This document shows positions 5,390 to 5,488 of a DNA stretch of 5,488 nucleotides, piece after piece. A program made the position numbers and the translations under genes. The notes under the pieces were generated by a model, which had not been told where the DNA came from, searched no databases, and was given only the letters and a program-made list of their open reading frames with translations. The stretch is from positions 1-5,488 of the forward strand of contig JAEZUI010000227.1 in the NCBI GenBank assembly GCA_023421115.1, read 5' to 3'. Every line of letters begins with the position of its first letter. Position 1 is the first letter of the stretch. Source of the DNA: Bacillota bacterium (GTDB lineage: Bacteria > Bacillota > Clostridia > Acetivibrionales > Acetivibrionaceae).

Positions 5390-5488
5390 CTACTGCTCCT
5401 TCTGTTGTATAATTTTATCATGAAGTCTGCAAGATTCAGGCAGATCACTTGACCAAGGCATTACTGAATCCAGCACATTTTGATCTTT
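5390..5488 (-). CDS. IS66-family transposase, C-terminal fragment (runs off the window)
   Basis: An open frame enters from the right edge and ends at TAG (5392-5390), giving the last 32 residues. It contains VLDSVMPWSSDLPESCR, which resembles the (L/M)(L/M)PW(S/N)..LP tail of the IS66 transposase C-terminal domain, and ends in a charged DKIIQQKEQ. The transposase (DDE type) moves the element. Its stop lies about 6 nt inside the terminal repeat, the usual compact layout. The catalytic part and the accessory frames found in many IS66 elements are outside the window, so whether the element is intact cannot be judged. Confidence 0.85.
   Translation of the reverse strand, partial: KDQNVLDSVMPWSSDLPESCRLHDKIIQQKEQ

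Larger units (their letters stand above)
5362..5488 (-). mobile_element. IS66-family insertion sequence, terminal part
   Basis: The sequence starting at 5362 begins GTAAGCGTAAAATACG, the GTAAGCG type of end known for IS66-family elements. The reading frame of the wall protein is interrupted exactly there. Just inside, on the minus strand, is the C-terminus of an IS66-type transposase. IS66 elements duplicate 8 bp of target, so CTTTATGC (5354-5361) is the predicted duplicated site. The other end lies beyond the window. Confidence 0.85.

Overview
The window reads as AT-rich DNA from an endospore-forming Clostridia-type Firmicute. The evidence is a CwlD-type cortex amidase, S-layer-homology and large wall-protein genes, strong AAGGAGG-type ribosome binding sites, and clostridial-style housekeeping and sigma-54 promoters. 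The genus cannot be fixed from this sequence.

Left part (1-392): no large gene. It holds a short hairpin at 16-39, a near-consensus sigma-A promoter facing right (101-129), a weak 29-codon reading frame, a 14-bp palindrome and several hairpins. It ends in a strong bidirectional terminator (343-378) that closes the amidase gene on the minus strand. Next come two minus-strand genes: the amidase (393-1115, cwlD-like) and, upstream of it, a small secreted protein of unknown family (1209-1646).

Centre (1647-2912): this is the most interesting part. The secreted-protein gene is preceded by a textbook sigma-54 promoter (TGGCAC-N5-TTGCA, minus strand, 1710-1725). Divergent to it lies a 316-residue sigma-54 activator made only of an AAA+ domain and a Fis-type helix-turn-helix, with no sensor domain (PspF-like layout). 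The roughly 240 bp between promoter and activator carry a dense cluster of GGTA/TACC half-sites at the right distance for an enhancer. Together they suggest a self-contained sigma-54 switch for an undescribed exported protein, perhaps extending by read-through to the amidase.

Right part (2938-5488): convergent to the activator is a small exported protein built of degenerate S-layer-homology repeats. A 660-bp gap follows, containing its promoter, hairpins, a rightward promoter and a 22-codon leader frame with a very strong ribosome binding site. This leads into a secreted DNRLRE/RHS-type wall protein (4259-5365). That gene is cut at the start of its DNRLRE domain by an IS66-family element. The element's terminal repeat begins at 5362 and supplies the stop codon; the C-terminus of its transposase runs off the window on the minus strand.
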